NCBI GenBank assembly: GCA_038501785.1
Contig: JBAMJR010000268.1
Location: 67,501-131,500 of the forward strand
Length of the DNA: 64,000 nucleotides
Source of the DNA: Myoxocephalus aenaeus
Taxonomy: Eukaryota > Chordata > Actinopteri > Perciformes > Cottidae
Reading direction: 5' to 3'
A program made the position numbers and the translations under genes. This document shows positions 1-27,000 of this stretch, piece after piece (position 1 is the stretch's first letter; every line of letters begins with the position of its first letter). The notes beneath the pieces were generated by a model. The model worked only from the letters and a program-made list of their open reading frames with translations. It was not told the origin of the DNA and made no database searches.

Positions 1-1745
1 AGTAAAGTAGAGTAAAGTAGAGTAGAGTAGAGTAAAGTAGAGTAAAGTAGAGTAGTAGTAAAGTAGAGTAGAGTAGAGTAGAGTAAAGTAGAATAGTAGA
101 GTAAAGTAGAGTAGAGTAGAGTAAAGTAGAGTAGAGTAGAGTAAAGTAGAGTAAAGTAGAGTAAAGTAGAGTAAAGTAGAGTAGTAGTAAAGTAGAGTAG
201 AGTAGAGTAGAGTAAAGTAGAATAGTAGAGTAAAGTAGAGTAGTAGAGTAAAGTAGAGTAGAGTAGAGTAAAGTAGAGTAAAGTAGAGTAAAGTAGAGTA
301 GTAGTAAAGTAGAGTAGAGTAGAGTAGAGTAGTAGTAAAGTAGAGTAGAGTAAAGTAGAGTAAAGTAGAATAGTAGAGTAAAGTAGAGTAAAGTAGAGTA
401 GTAGAGTAGAGTAGAGTAAAGTAGAGTAAAGTAGAATAGAATAGAGTAGAGTAGAGTAGAAGAGTAGAGTAGAGTAGAGTAAAGTAGAGTAAAGTAGAGT
501 AGTAGAGTAAAGTAGAGTAGTAGTAAAGTAGAGTAGAGTAAAGTAGAGTAGAGTAAAGTAGAGTAGTAGAGTAAAGTAGAGTAAAGTAGAGTAGTAGTAA
601 AGTAGAGTAAAGTAGAGTAGAGTAAAGTAGAGTAGAGTAGAGTAAAGTAGAGTAAAGTAGAGTAAAGTAGAGTAAAGTAGAGTAGAGTAGAGTAGAGTAA
701 AGTAGAATAGTAGAGTAAAGTAGAGTAAAGTAGAGTAGTAGAGTAGAGTAGAGTAAAGTAGAATAGAGTAGAGTAGAGTAGAAGAGTAGAGTAGAGTAGA
801 GTAAAGTAGAGTAAAGTAGAGTAGTAGAGTAAAGTAGAGTAGTAGTAAAGTAGAGTAGAGTAAAGTAGAGTAGAGTAAAGTAGAGTAGTAGAGTAAAGTA
901 GAGTAAAGTAGAGTAGTAGTAAAGTAGAGTAAAGTAGAGTAGAGTAAAGTAGAGTAGAGTAGAGTAAAGTAGAGTAAAGTAGAGTAAAGTAGAGTAAAGT
1001 AGAGTAAAGTAGAGTAGTAGAGTAAAGTAGAGTAAAGTAGAGTAGAGTAGAGTAGAGTAGAGTAAAGTAGAATAGTAGAGTAAAGTAGAGTAGAGTAGAG
1101 TAGAGTAGAGTAGAGTAAAGTAGAGTAAAGTAGAGTAGTAGTAAAGTAGAGTAGAGTAAAGTAGAGTAGTAGTAAAGTAGAGTAGAGTAGAGTAGAGTAA
1201 AGTAGAGTAAAGTAGAGTAAAGTAGAGTAAAGTAGAGTAGTAGTAAAGTAGAGTAGAGTAGAGTAGAGTAGTAGTAGAGTAGAGTAAAGTAGAGTAAAGT
1301 AGAATAGTAGAGTAAAGTAGAGTAGAGTAGAGTAGAGTAGAGTAAAGTAGAGTAAAGTAGAGTTAAGTAGAGTAAAGTAGAGTAGTAGTAAAGTAGAGTA
1401 GAGTAGAGTAGAGTAGTAGTAGAGTAGAGTAAAGTAGAGTAAAGTAGAATAGTAGAGTAGTAGTAAAGTAGAGTAGAGTAGAGTAGAGTAGTAGTAGAGT
1501 AGAGTAAAGTAGAGTAAAGTAGAATAGTAGAGTAAAGTAGAGTAAAGTAGAGTAGTAGAGTAGAGTAGAGTAAAGTAGAGTAAAGTAGAATAGAGTAGAA
1601 TAGAGTAGAGTAGAAGAGTAGAGTAGTAGAGTAGAGTAGAGTAAAGTAGAGTAAAGTAGAATAGAGTAGAGTAAAGTAGAGTAAAGTAAAGTAGAGTAGA
1701 GTAAAGTAAAGTAGAGTAGAGTAAAGTAGAGTAAAGTAGAGTAAA
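1..1745. repeat. Pentanucleotide satellite (AGAGT/AAAGT)n
   Basis: The left edge is an uninterrupted array of 5-bp units alternating AGAGT and AAAGT, with occasional AGT trinucleotide slips and AGAAT variants. It starts before the window and ends abruptly at about 1745. Longer blocks recur (for example the segments near 430-650 and 750-960 resemble each other), so the array has grown by multi-unit duplication as well as slippage. It lies in slit1 intron 3. Open frames through it encode only Leu/Tyr/Ser/Thr runs and are not genes. Confidence 0.97.
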
Positions 1746-1870
1746 GACTCACAGTCGAGACAGGCCTGCATTCTTCTGAAACAGCAGCTCTGGAAGTTGG
1801 CTGAGATGATTCTTGTTGAGGCGACTGGGAACAAAAACATGTCGATTAGCCAACGTTACAGTGAAGCACA

Positions 1871-1880
1871 AGAGAGAGAG

Positions 1881-1958
<78 letters not shown>

Positions 1959-1981
1959 CGTGTGTGTGTGTGTGTGTGTGT
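1871..1981. repeat. (GA)n then (TG)n microsatellite beside slit1 exon 3
   Basis: A short GA run (1871-1884) passes into about 97 bp of TG with a few CG interruptions. It ends less than 10 bp from the splice donor of slit1 exon 3, so on the transcribed minus strand the intron begins almost at once with a CA repeat. A TA repeat follows on the other side of the exon at about 2118-2177. Confidence 0.95.
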
Positions 1982-1989
1982 GCTCTCAC

Positions 1990-15706
<13,717 letters not shown>

Positions 15707-15996
15707 CCTTCTCTCCAGAGGGACGACTGACCGCCACCAGCAGGACAACCAGCAGCACCAGTAGCAGGACAACCAGTAGAAGGACAACCCCTCCAAAAGT
15801 GGATGAAAATGCTCAAAAGTCCAAATGAGTAAATGGTTGAAAGAGGCTGAGACCGACGGCAGCACAGCCAGGTGAAGTTCAACTTGATGCCAAGGAAAGA
15901 AGACAAGAATATCCTCCTCCTCTTCTTCTCTTCCTCTTCTCGTCTCCGGCTTTAGAGCTCCCTCCAATTGGCTTCTCTTCTTCTACTCTCCTGTGT

Positions 15997-16846
<850 letters not shown>

Positions 16847-16848
<2 letters not shown>

Positions 16849-17712
16849 ACTGGCATAACTGGAATGCCATAAGCTGCCACAGAGCTTACTCAGAGGTCTA
16901 TTATGAATTCACTGGCAAGGCTCTGAAATTCAAATTCTTTTTTTTTGTTGGTAATCTCCACAGAAATGCTGCCTTGGGCTTTCTTTTTTTTTTTGCAATT
17001 GCCATTTTACCAAGAAGAAGAAGAAGTGAATCATCAGGAATGTGGTGGAGGGTGAAAGAGTTTACTGCCTTTACGGATATAACAATCTAAATCTGTATCG
17101 GTGCAAAGAAATAATAATAAATAATGTCATTATTCATGAATCCCTCCCAGAGAGGATGGTGAAAACTGACACAATTTCCCAGAGCTCAAAGTGATATTTG
17201 CTGATTCTGTGTCACCAGATACAAAAAAATATATATATTTTTCTGCTGAATAAATGACTTTCTGCCATTTGATTGCGTTGTTACCAACCCTATACATATT
17301 TTTGTGCAATAATGTCACTATATTTTGTGCCTTATTTTTATTTATGTATTTTTTCCTTAAGTTTATTTCATTTCTTTCCTTAAAGTTTATTGTAATTCTG
17401 TGTTAGGAGGACCCAGCAAAATAAGCTTTTCATTGTACAGAATAACTGTCTGTTATCTGTGCATATGACAATAAAAAAAAAAACACATCTTGAATCTTGA
17501 CAAAAAAACAACCAAAAGAACATTACGATTGATGAATGGAAAGCAGGACAGATGAAAGCCTTCATGGACACATTGTTTCTTTTGGGGTTCTGGTTTGTCG
17601 CGGTTGTCATATTTAAAACGACGTCATCGGTGATCTGGAAAAAAAAAAAAATAATCACGAGGAGAAGAGTTCCATTCGGACATCAACAACTGGAGGGCGC
17701 TTTAATTTCCCG

Positions 17713-17749
<37 letters not shown>

Positions 17750-20130
17750 TGATTATCGCTCGTGGCCTCACTCTTTTTTTGTGTTCATTTAACCCGGCGC
17801 TCTTCAGAAGTGACGGGAAACAAATTGGCCACAGGCGGAGCCGCTGAACTGAATGAGTCATCCGGGCGATAATCTGCAACAAAAGGAGGGACGGGGACGG
17901 GGACGTCTCCGTGGGGGTGGACCCCTCGTATCTGGGGCCTTAATAGCCTTCTGGGTGGGTGGGTCTTTTTTTTATTTATTTTTTTATACTCCAGACGCGT
18001 CTGAATTGATTTCTGGATCGACGGAGCAGATGCTTTTGTCTGAAAACGCGTCGATTCACAAAACCTTCCAGATGAAGTCCCTGAATTTCATGTCATGTGG
18101 TGCATAAAAACTAGACTTTTCTGTTGCGAGAATTTAACCAATACAGCTCGATAGACCCCCATGGGGGTCTGCACCGCTTTCCCCCGTGATCCAGTAGTCG
18201 TAGGAACCCCCAATGAGTTATAATACTCGTGTTATTTTAGATGATTTTTTCAAAATCTTCTTGGGAATAAAATATATATATATATATTTTAAAAAAACTG
18301 ATATAACATATTTTGATCATAACTATGAACATCCAGCATGATATGAGCAACATTTCCCCAAAAATGCGTCCTTGAGCGGTCCCCAAGTTTTTCAAACTGT
18401 ATGGTTCAGGGCCTTAACAACAGCCCACATACTAATAACACACCTTTTTAGAAAGATTAGGACATAAAGAATCAGAATCTGCAACAAAAATAAAGCAAAG
18501 CATTGGCATGTTAGGAAGGATATTCAGTCAAAAAACTGTGTCGTTCGGTTAAAAAATTTAGAAATTACTTATTTTATGGCAAAACATTGTCCGATTTGGG
18601 CATGCTGGGTATCGAAATGTTCAGCAGCTAGAAATGTGGGCGGACCAGGAAGGCTTCAGGCCGTTTTGTGACTTTACAGGTACTAATAGGGGTTTATAAG
18701 GATGCTTTGTTAGACTCCCACACGCCCGTAGGGTTACGGGGATGTGTGTTTTATTCAAATCAGACGTTGTAGGAATACTTATTAAGGGTTTAGTGAAACG
18801 TTACGGCCGCCGCGGCAAGTTTACGGATTTTAAACTTAACGGTTACTTTAACTTTTGTTTTAACCATAGGTCTCTTCTCACAAGGGTTATGGTATTGTAG
18901 CAATGCAAATGAAGTTAAACAACCATGTGGTTGCCGAGATAATGAAGGTGCCGTTTTTTAAAAACTTTTCGTTTTCTTTGTCCGAAAATGAGTCGCCGGG
19001 GGCTCGGGACGCACAATTTCAGCATTCGCTGCAATATTCGCACATCCGACGGTTTTAGAGCGCAAGATGTTGTGACGTTATAACGTTCCTCATTCATTCA
19101 GCAGAACGCTCTGCTTCTATACCGGAACGGGTTTCATCGCCTTTTGTTTATCAAACGGGAGAAGTTGCTGCTTTTTCGTCAGTCCTTCATGAACGGAAAT
19201 ATCTCCCCAAAAAAAAAGTGGGAAGTTGCGAAAGTTCAACCGATAATAAACACACAAGATTGAAAATAAATGTATATTATTTTAGATTTCTGCTGAATTC
19301 ATTTGAGTGTTTTTAGTTGCACTGAGCCTAAGCAACCGCCCCAAAAAACGGAATTAATCTAGCTATGGGCCCAAGGGTCCCCTAATCAGGGTACCCTTGT
19401 ATTTCGCTTTTAATTTGTGCCGTTTGCCGTCTTCTTTACTCTTAACCAGTAACATATACAGTGGTAATAACACATCTGAACAATATCTCACAAGTGTTAC
19501 TTTTTATTTTGATAGCAATATTATTAAAATAGATATTGTGGTTGCAGACATACTCCTTTTTTAGAGTTTGGGCATTCAACTTTACCCAATGAAAGAAAAA
19601 TTCACTCTGTTTTTATAAACGGGTCATGTTGAAAAAACATAAATGCCTAAAAGGAGACGAGGGGAATTAATATCACAACAACGTTTTTGCAATTGATGCT
19701 CTATGTCGTGAAATCTGATGCCGTCATTGCTTCTCGTTCTCTGGAGATCGTGCTTTCCTTTCATAGATGACACGTAGAAGTCGGCTGCTATCGGAGAACC
19801 TTTGAGGAACCGGCCTGCCTGCGGCCCTGACCTCTGACCTTCCTGCAGGGAGGAGAGGAGTTTCTCAATGGGCGCCATTAAATAAGATATTACTATCGTT
19901 ATTATCAAGATGGGGAACAGAGTCAATTTAAACAGCAACATACTGTATGAACTCTCTGCATCCTGCTGGTACGGACCTACACCTGTGTGTTGTTTGATAG
20001 CTCCCTCTAGTGGGCAAACACGAGCACTGCATTTGTGTCGTTCCCCTCATGGTTTTGTGAAAACGCTGGAAAATTAACAAAACAACCAATTGACACTTCA
20101 ATTAAAAGAGACGTTCTGTAGGAAACAGTA
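16847..20130. other. Intergenic sequence between slit1 and arhgap19
   Basis: No coding exon was recognised. It holds a LINE-type tail (17330-17500), a CA repeat (17715-17746) and decayed repeats. The 18.1-18.7 and 19.3-19.6 kb segments share words such as CCAGTAACATATA with the TTAA-type elements of slit1 intron 1. A perfect 16-bp palindrome, GACCCCCATGGGGGTC, lies near 18155. The rest looks unremarkable. Confidence 0.6.
17330..17500 (+). mobile_element. 3' tail of a non-LTR retrotransposon (LINE)
   Basis: The stretch contains TTTTCATTGTACAG, then TGTGCATATGACAATAAA and ends CTTGAATCTTGA. This polyadenylation-like ending with a short terminal repeat is typical of fish CR1/L2-clade LINE 3' ends. 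No reverse-transcriptase coding sequence is attached. The clade call is from general memory of such tails. Confidence 0.5.
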
Positions 20131-20760
20131 AAAAGTTTTTAATCCAAAGGCGGCGGGTTTGCCAAGGAATCCAATGTGCTGTATGTACAAGGGGAACTTA
20201 TTTTACAGTAAAATACAAAAAGAAAAAGGTTTCCACAGATGAAACCAGACGGAGGAACACTCATCGTGACCCTGGGACAGAGATCAGTAACTAAAGGATT
20301 CACATTTATGTAAAAGAGAACGACAAAGACACACACAGACAGACTTGAACACAAGAAGGGGGGCGTTCCAATATAAAACAACTCAGAATGTAACGTCTCT
20401 CTACTGAGGAACAAAAGTAAACAAATTGAAAATGAAAAAAAAAAGAATCAATGTAGCTTCAATCTCGCTCATGACAAGACAAAAAGAACTGTGTGTTTCC
20501 CAAACAGCAATAAATACGACATAATCCAATTTAGCGCTCCTTTAAAAAAAAAAACAGGACGAGGAGACGTCACGAGAAGAGGGATCCAGTTTCAAAAGGA
20601 ATCCCGTCACGTTCATTTAAAAATAATAAAAAAGGTCCCGTGTGAAAAAATAAATTAAAAGGCATTCCAGCGTCACGTTCACTCACTTTCAACAAACCCA
20701 TCGTTACGACGTCCACGACACCCTCTTCAAGCCGGACCACCGGGAACAGACTCCTCACAC

Positions 20761-20763
<3 letters not shown>

Positions 20764-20835
<72 letters not shown>
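20764..20835. repeat. (TG)n microsatellite
   Basis: About 36 uninterrupted TG units downstream of arhgap19. Confidence 0.95.
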
Positions 20836-20836
<1 letters not shown>

Positions 20837-21719
20837 ATCTGGTACCGGTGCATCCGTCCGCGCTACACAACTAAATGAGCAGAAGTCAGTTCCGTCAAAC
20901 CCTGAAGAGTAAAGCTGAAGGAACAGAGAATATATATATAAAAAAAAAAAAAGGGTATTAAATATAACTTCCTGTCTGTAAAACAAGACGACAATGCAAA
21001 TGATTTCTTCACTGACACACTTGTTACGTAACGGCAATCTAAAGAAACGAGTAAAGTCTTTTTCTTCGTGAGATTTGAGTCACAATGTTGTGATTTTTCA
21101 GACACATTACTCAGGGCTTTAAGTGCAGCTCGACCTTCACGTGACCTTCTGTGCCTGAAGACCCAACGACCTTGAACTCGATCCTAAAAACAAGTGGCTG
21201 TCTGTGGAGTCCGCACAGATAAACGGCTCCTTCGCCTCACAAGGAGAGACGACTGACTTCTGCTCATTTCAAACCTCGTGCGAAAACAAACTTTCATTTA
21301 AACCGTCACCACAAACAAGTCTTCCACATCTTCCCACCACGTGACCATCCAGACCAAGGAAAAGAAATCAAAATGTTAAAAAAAGTCCCGTGAGGTTTGA
21401 TTCACAAAGTTTGTTTTAAGATGAAAAGTGATCATCAAGCAACAAAAAAATAATCCTGATTTTCATTTCAGGATGAAGTTTTGGGGAAATAAAGTGACCG
21501 GCTCACTGATTCTGAGTTAAGACACATCGTACCAACAAACAACAACAACAAACAAACAAAACGCAACATCACAGTTTCCAAATGAAGACATAAAGATACA
21601 GAAATAAAAACCTGTACAACATGAATACACGCTCCACAGCAGACCGTTAGCTTAGCTTGCTAGTCGTCACAGATTCGGATACAGTCGCTGATAAAACAAG
21701 CGATGACTGAGCCAAACCA

Positions 21720-22420
21720 AAGCAGAGGCCCCGCCCTAAAGCAGAGGCCCCGCCCCAAAGCAGAGGGCCCGCACCAAAGCAGAGGGCCCGCCCCAAAGAA
21801 GAGGGCCTGCACCAAAGCAGAGGGCCCGCACCAAAGCAGAGGGCCCGCCCCAAAGAAGAGGGCCCGCCCCAAAGCAGAGGGCCCGCACCAAAGCAGAGGG
21901 CCCGCACCAAAGCAGAGGGCCCGCACCAAAGCAGAGGGCCCGCACCAAAGCAGAGGGCCCGCACCAAAGCAGAGGGCCCGCCCCAAAGAAGAGGGCCTGC
22001 ACCAAAGCAGAGGGCCCGCACCAAAGCAGAGGGCCCGCCCCAAAGCAGAGGGCCCGCACCAAAGCAGAGGGCCCGCACCAAAGCAGAGGGCCCGCCCCAA
22101 AGCAGAGGGCCCGCCCCAAAGCAGAGGCCCCGCCCCAAAGAAGAGGGCCCGCCCCAAAGCAGAGGGCCCGCCCCAAAGCAGAGGGCCCGCCCCAAAGCAG
22201 AGGCCCCGCCCCAAAGCAGAGGGCCCGCCCCAAAGCTGAGCATCGACCCCACCCCAAAGCAGAGGGCCCGCCCCAAAGCAGAGGCCCCGCCCCAAAGCAG
22301 AGGGCCCGCCCCAAAGCTGAGCATCGACCCCGCCCCAAAGCAGAGGGCCCGCCCCAAAGCAGAGGGCCCGCCCCAAAGCTGAGCATCGACCCCACCCCAA
22401 AGCAGAGGGCCCGCCCCAAA
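21720..22420. repeat. GC-rich 20-bp minisatellite, about 35 copies
   Basis: The unit is close to AGCAGAGGGCCCGCCCCAA, 20 bp, with CACC/CCCC and GCAG/GAAG variants. A second-level pattern is visible: a longer unit containing GAGCATCGACCCC recurs at about 22238, 22319 and 22382. Because 20 is not divisible by 3 and the unit lacks stops, several frames stay open on both strands for more than 200 codons. These are not genes. Confidence 0.97.
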
Positions 22421-22759
22421 GGCTAGACTTTATTAGACCTTATTTCATAATGCTAACGCGTGAACAGTAGAAAACAGACCGTCATACCGGGCGGACTTTC
22501 TGGTTCTGTTACATCAAGGTTATTAAACCAAATTATTGTGAGAAAAAAATAAATATATAAAACAAATTCAGAAAGCTGTTTAAAAAGAGAAATTTGCATT
22601 GACTCGTATTCTCAGGAACTAAATGCTCTTTTTCCGTACGAGTCTGAGTGCATTCATTTTTATCCTCATCGTGTAACTCATCGTTTGTAAAGCTCACGTC
22701 GTGCCGACTGTCGGGTGGAGAGTTCCTGCCTTTGGTTTGGCCGCCGTTAAAAGCTGCTG

Positions 22760-22765
22760 TTTATT
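22760..22765 (-). terminator. arhgap19: Candidate polyadenylation signal of arhgap19
   Basis: AATAAA on the minus strand, 127 nt past the predicted stop codon. No transcript evidence is available, and a more distal site near 20.1 kb is possible. Confidence 0.35.
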
Positions 22766-22891
22766 AGTCACAGTAAACAAATAAAACATAGACACTACGA
22801 TGAAAACACCAGGAGTTATTGTAATAATAATACTACTGTGGAGACGAGGAGTTATTGTAATAATACTGTGAAGACGAGGAGTCGGGTTTCA

Positions 22892-22969
22892 CTACAGCGA
22901 GATCTCCTGAGCGGGAGAGAAACACATCCTGGTCACACAGGGGGAGTCCTGCTGAGAGAGAGAGGGGGG

Positions 22970-23035
<66 letters not shown>

Positions 23036-23180
23036 GAGAGAGAGGGGGGGAGAGAGAGAGTGAGGAAGAGAGAGAGAGAGAGAGCGACAGCGAGAGAGAT
23101 GGAAAAGTGGGTGGAGAGGGAGAGAGAGGTGGGAGGATGGGGAGAGAGAGAGAGATAGGAGGAGAGAGAGAGGGGAGGAT

Positions 23181-23214
<34 letters not shown>

Positions 23215-23991
23215 AGGATGGGGGGAGGCACTCATTAATTCGGTAAATCCAAAATCGTCACGTGAAAAAGATCAAACATAATGTGAGTCTCCAGTGCAAA
23301 GAAAACTGACAACCTGAGAAATAAATACATGAACAAAAAACTAATAATGGACTCTAACAAAATGTAATGTAATAAAAACTAAATTAAGTCGTGATTGATG
23401 TCTATATTTTTTCAAATAATAACAACAACAAATGAAAGTCTCTTGTGAGTCGCAGTGGGTTCAGAGTGTAAGTCCTGGAGTGAGTTTAAAGAGACTGAAG
23501 CCTGTAGTCTAATGAAGGAACGGTGGAACAGGTGAGCGTACCTTAGGAACCTTCAGAGCTTTGTCCTTCTTGAACGTGAAGTCTGGGTTTCTGACCACAA
23601 GCCCCGCCTTCCCCAGCATGCGGCCATTCAGAGGGCTGTTCACCTGCAAGAGAGGATACACTTTCATCCACTGCAGCAAATACTACACATGTATTACATT
23701 TTAGGAGTGCACGTCTATAAGTCGTGATTGATTTAAAAAATAAATAATATATGTATAAAATTTTAAAGTTTATATATTTTTTTTTATTTATATATGTATA
23801 TATATATATATATAAAAAAATATTATATGAATATAATATTTAAATATGATATATATATATATATATATATTTAAATATGATATATATATATATATATTTA
23901 AGTATTTTATATATACGTGTGTATGAATATTTAACTTCAGTCAGGATTATAAATAAATATTATATTTAAATATGATATATATATAAAAAAA

Positions 23992-24084
<93 letters not shown>

Positions 24085-27000
24085 ACGGAAACCCTTACTA
24101 TCGAGCCCGGCACAATCTCAGAGGCAAAAGAGTCGATAATACAAAACCAATAAGAGAAAAAAGCACAACAAATATATAAAGTGCACTAGATTTCGTCTTG
24201 TAAAAACATTTAAATATAAAAAGCGTACCTCTTGCAGGACGACGTTCTCTTTATCGTGTTTTCTTCCTGCCTTGGTGACGAGATCAGGGGAGACGTGTCG
24301 GCCCCGCCTCTCTGCCGTCAGCTGCTCACCGCGAGCTCTGCGCTGTTAGCGTAGCATCGGGGGGAGGGAGGGGGAGGGGGGAAACGTTAGAAACGGATCG
24401 TTGGTTTAAGTTTAAGTGACAAGTAAAAAATAAAATAATAATCCCTGTGAAATCCTTCAACGACAAAATAAACCCAGCTGTGCAGCATTAAGGATTGGCT
24501 CTCAAGACGGGAGGAAATTAAAATAACTGTATCGCACAGCGCACTGCGGTAGTTTTGGTTAATCCTGACTGAAGTTAAGTATTCATTTTTTTTACAGCCC
24601 TACTACTGACGTACGTCACAGGATTTCTTGATATCAAAATATTATTCAAACATCTTTCTAGCTCTAGATACTCAACATTTTGATATTTGTGAGGCTAATG
24701 CTGCGTTCACATCAAAAGCGTTGCGAATTTTCGCAACGCTTTTGATGTGAACGCAGCATTAGCATTAAAAAAGTTGCCGTTCATGGGACTTTTGAAGCGT
24801 CTCTGAAGAAAGAGACTCAAGTATATCGACTAATTGCCAAAATAAATAGGTTGCTGTTAAAAACATGGCCAGTTACAGTCACTTCTATCCTCAAAGGCCT
24901 CATAGATCAAATGCATGGTGAGTATTTCATGATGCAGTAAGTACGACCCTCCTTTGACTCCATGTCCTTTAAGGTTACAGTACATGAAATGTGGAATATT
25001 CAGGCTCCTTTCTACTCATTGTGTCGTTCCGCTTGGTTTAGCACCTTGATGAGGCCGCCGAAGGACCGGGAGCGCGGGTGTTTCTTGCCGGGAGCCGGGG
25101 CCGCCTGCTGCTGCTCGTCCGTGGGCGTCTCCGACGTCGTCTGCTTGACTAACTGCACATCGGACAAAGAGAAACAATCGCTTACGTATTCACGTTTAAA
25201 AAAGTTCAACCATCCGTGCTGTTTCCAAACGAACCTGCCGGACGAGTTTCTTCTTCTTGGCGGAGTCCGGCATGTTGTGGTGGACGTGCCTGAAGAGCTC
25301 CTTCAGAGCCTCCTCCGTGTACTGCTGAGCCGGCGACTGGTACTGCTCTTGAACCGCCGTCCTCTTCAGGGGCAACGGTGCCCGCCGGGCGGGGGAGCCG
25401 CTCGGCGCCAGCAGCTCCAGGTCGTCCTGAGAGGAGAACGGGCGAGTCAGAGACTGGTAATTTCCCTTATTTTTAAACAGTAGTTTCAACATGTTTTTTT
25501 CTAAGTGGTAGTGAGTGAAGCGGGGAAGAGTTCACGCTTATTAAGCCAGAGATGAGACCAAATGAGCACAGAGGGATATTGGGCATCCCTGTGCCGTGTC
25601 CCTAAAGATTGACTTGACATCACATCACAGTGTCATAAGAATTGTAAGAAGCAGTCAGAGTGCAAGCGGAGAGTAAGTTGACCAAAGAAACAAGTCTCTT
25701 GCTGAAGCAGAATTTCTCCAAAGTACGGAAGAGGCAACCCAAAAATATACAATTTCAAGGTCTTTGGCTGTGTACCGTAAAAGTCGGGTTACAAGCCGCT
25801 ACTACCGTCGGTCAGTGTCCCTGTTTGCTCCCTGACAACCACCGACGGTAGCGGGACCAGTCCCGGCTCGACACCTGACTTGGGCAGAAGGGACGCGGGC
25901 AGTAGCAGCAGCATGGGGGAGCTAGCAGCAGCAGCAGCGGGGAGCTAGCAGCAGCAGCGGGGAGCTAGCAGCAGCATGGGGGAGCTAGCAGCAGCAGCGG
26001 GGAGCTAGCAGCAGCGCTAGCTAGCTACAGCGGGACACTGACCGGAGGTAGGAGCGGCTTGTAACCCGACTTTTACGGTACTTAAAATGAAAATATTCCG
26101 TGCGTGTGTGTAAATGACATGTTGGCGTAAAAAAAGAAACACTGTATTTGGAATTGATCCCTGTGTTGTTTAAATTACACCATTGGTAAACGTTTCACTC
26201 TTTTTTTAAAGGAGAAAAATTAGATTTCTACTCAGATTTGACGTCCGTGATGCGTCTTCTCTTAAAACTGCATTTGATTGGAAGTTCAGAGTAAAAGGAA
26301 GGAGGGGGAAGTGAAGGCTGACCTTGGTCTGCAGAGCGTTGGTCCCAGTGAAGTGCATTTTGGCATAATCCCGCAGGTAGCCTGGAGCCTGAAGGAGACG
26401 CAGCAGTCACTCACCCACTGTGTTATCCATGAAACCCTCACAAAGTACGTTTCTACAGCCTATTTACTGTCTTTATCATCAGAAAACAATGAAACCAATC
26501 AAGTTGAACTTCTAGTTGTTTGATTGTCCGGTCTCGTGTCGTGCCAATATTCACCCTGAAGAGCTTCTGTGAGTGTTTGATGAGGAAGGCCATGCTGCTG
26601 TTCAGTTTCTTCAGATTGTCTTTCAGGTCCGTGGCCGTCATCTAAAAAGGAGAACGACAGTCAGACACACATTTAATCACTTAGAGCTGCGTTCAGGACA
26701 TTTTAACCACGATGGGACAGAAGGACGATGTCACTTAAAGGGCTCAGTTCAGCCCAAAATCTAAAATACACTTTTTGCTTCTTACCCATCTACCCAATAT
26801 AATGGGACTATATGGCGCTCTACATCTCACGATAAAACAATAGAGTGATAAATAGCACTAAGAGGAAAACATATGTATGCAAGTAGGTTTCAGCAACAGC
26901 TCACAATAAATATCTTTCATTTCTTTCCTGTACAGAATGTAACCGGTTCTTTTCAAGTCTACACATAGTGGCTTCAAGCATAATGTTTAAGTAGACAGCA

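Larger units (their letters stand above)
20131..22740. other. Downstream flank (possible extended 3'UTR) of arhgap19
   Basis: Apart from a TG repeat (20764-20835) and the 20-bp minisatellite (21720-22420), this is A/T-rich single-copy-like sequence with no supported gene. An ATTAAA on the minus strand at about 20137-20142 could serve a long 3'UTR isoform. A nearer AATAAA at 22765 makes a short 3'UTR equally likely. Confidence 0.4.

Noticed and set aside
1363..1752. Open frame of Leu/Tyr/Ser/Thr repeats on the minus strand
   Set aside because: A direct translation of the pentanucleotide satellite; no start context, domain or composition of a real protein.
21647..22419. Overlapping open frames of 178-246 codons on both strands
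   Set aside because: They follow from a 20-bp unit without stop codons. All frames repeat the same 20-residue motif and none has gene-like features.
25196..25492. Continuous frame extending past both ends of arhgap19 exon 8
   Set aside because: The extensions lie beyond clear AG and GT borders (25426 and 25235). Only the central part is coding.
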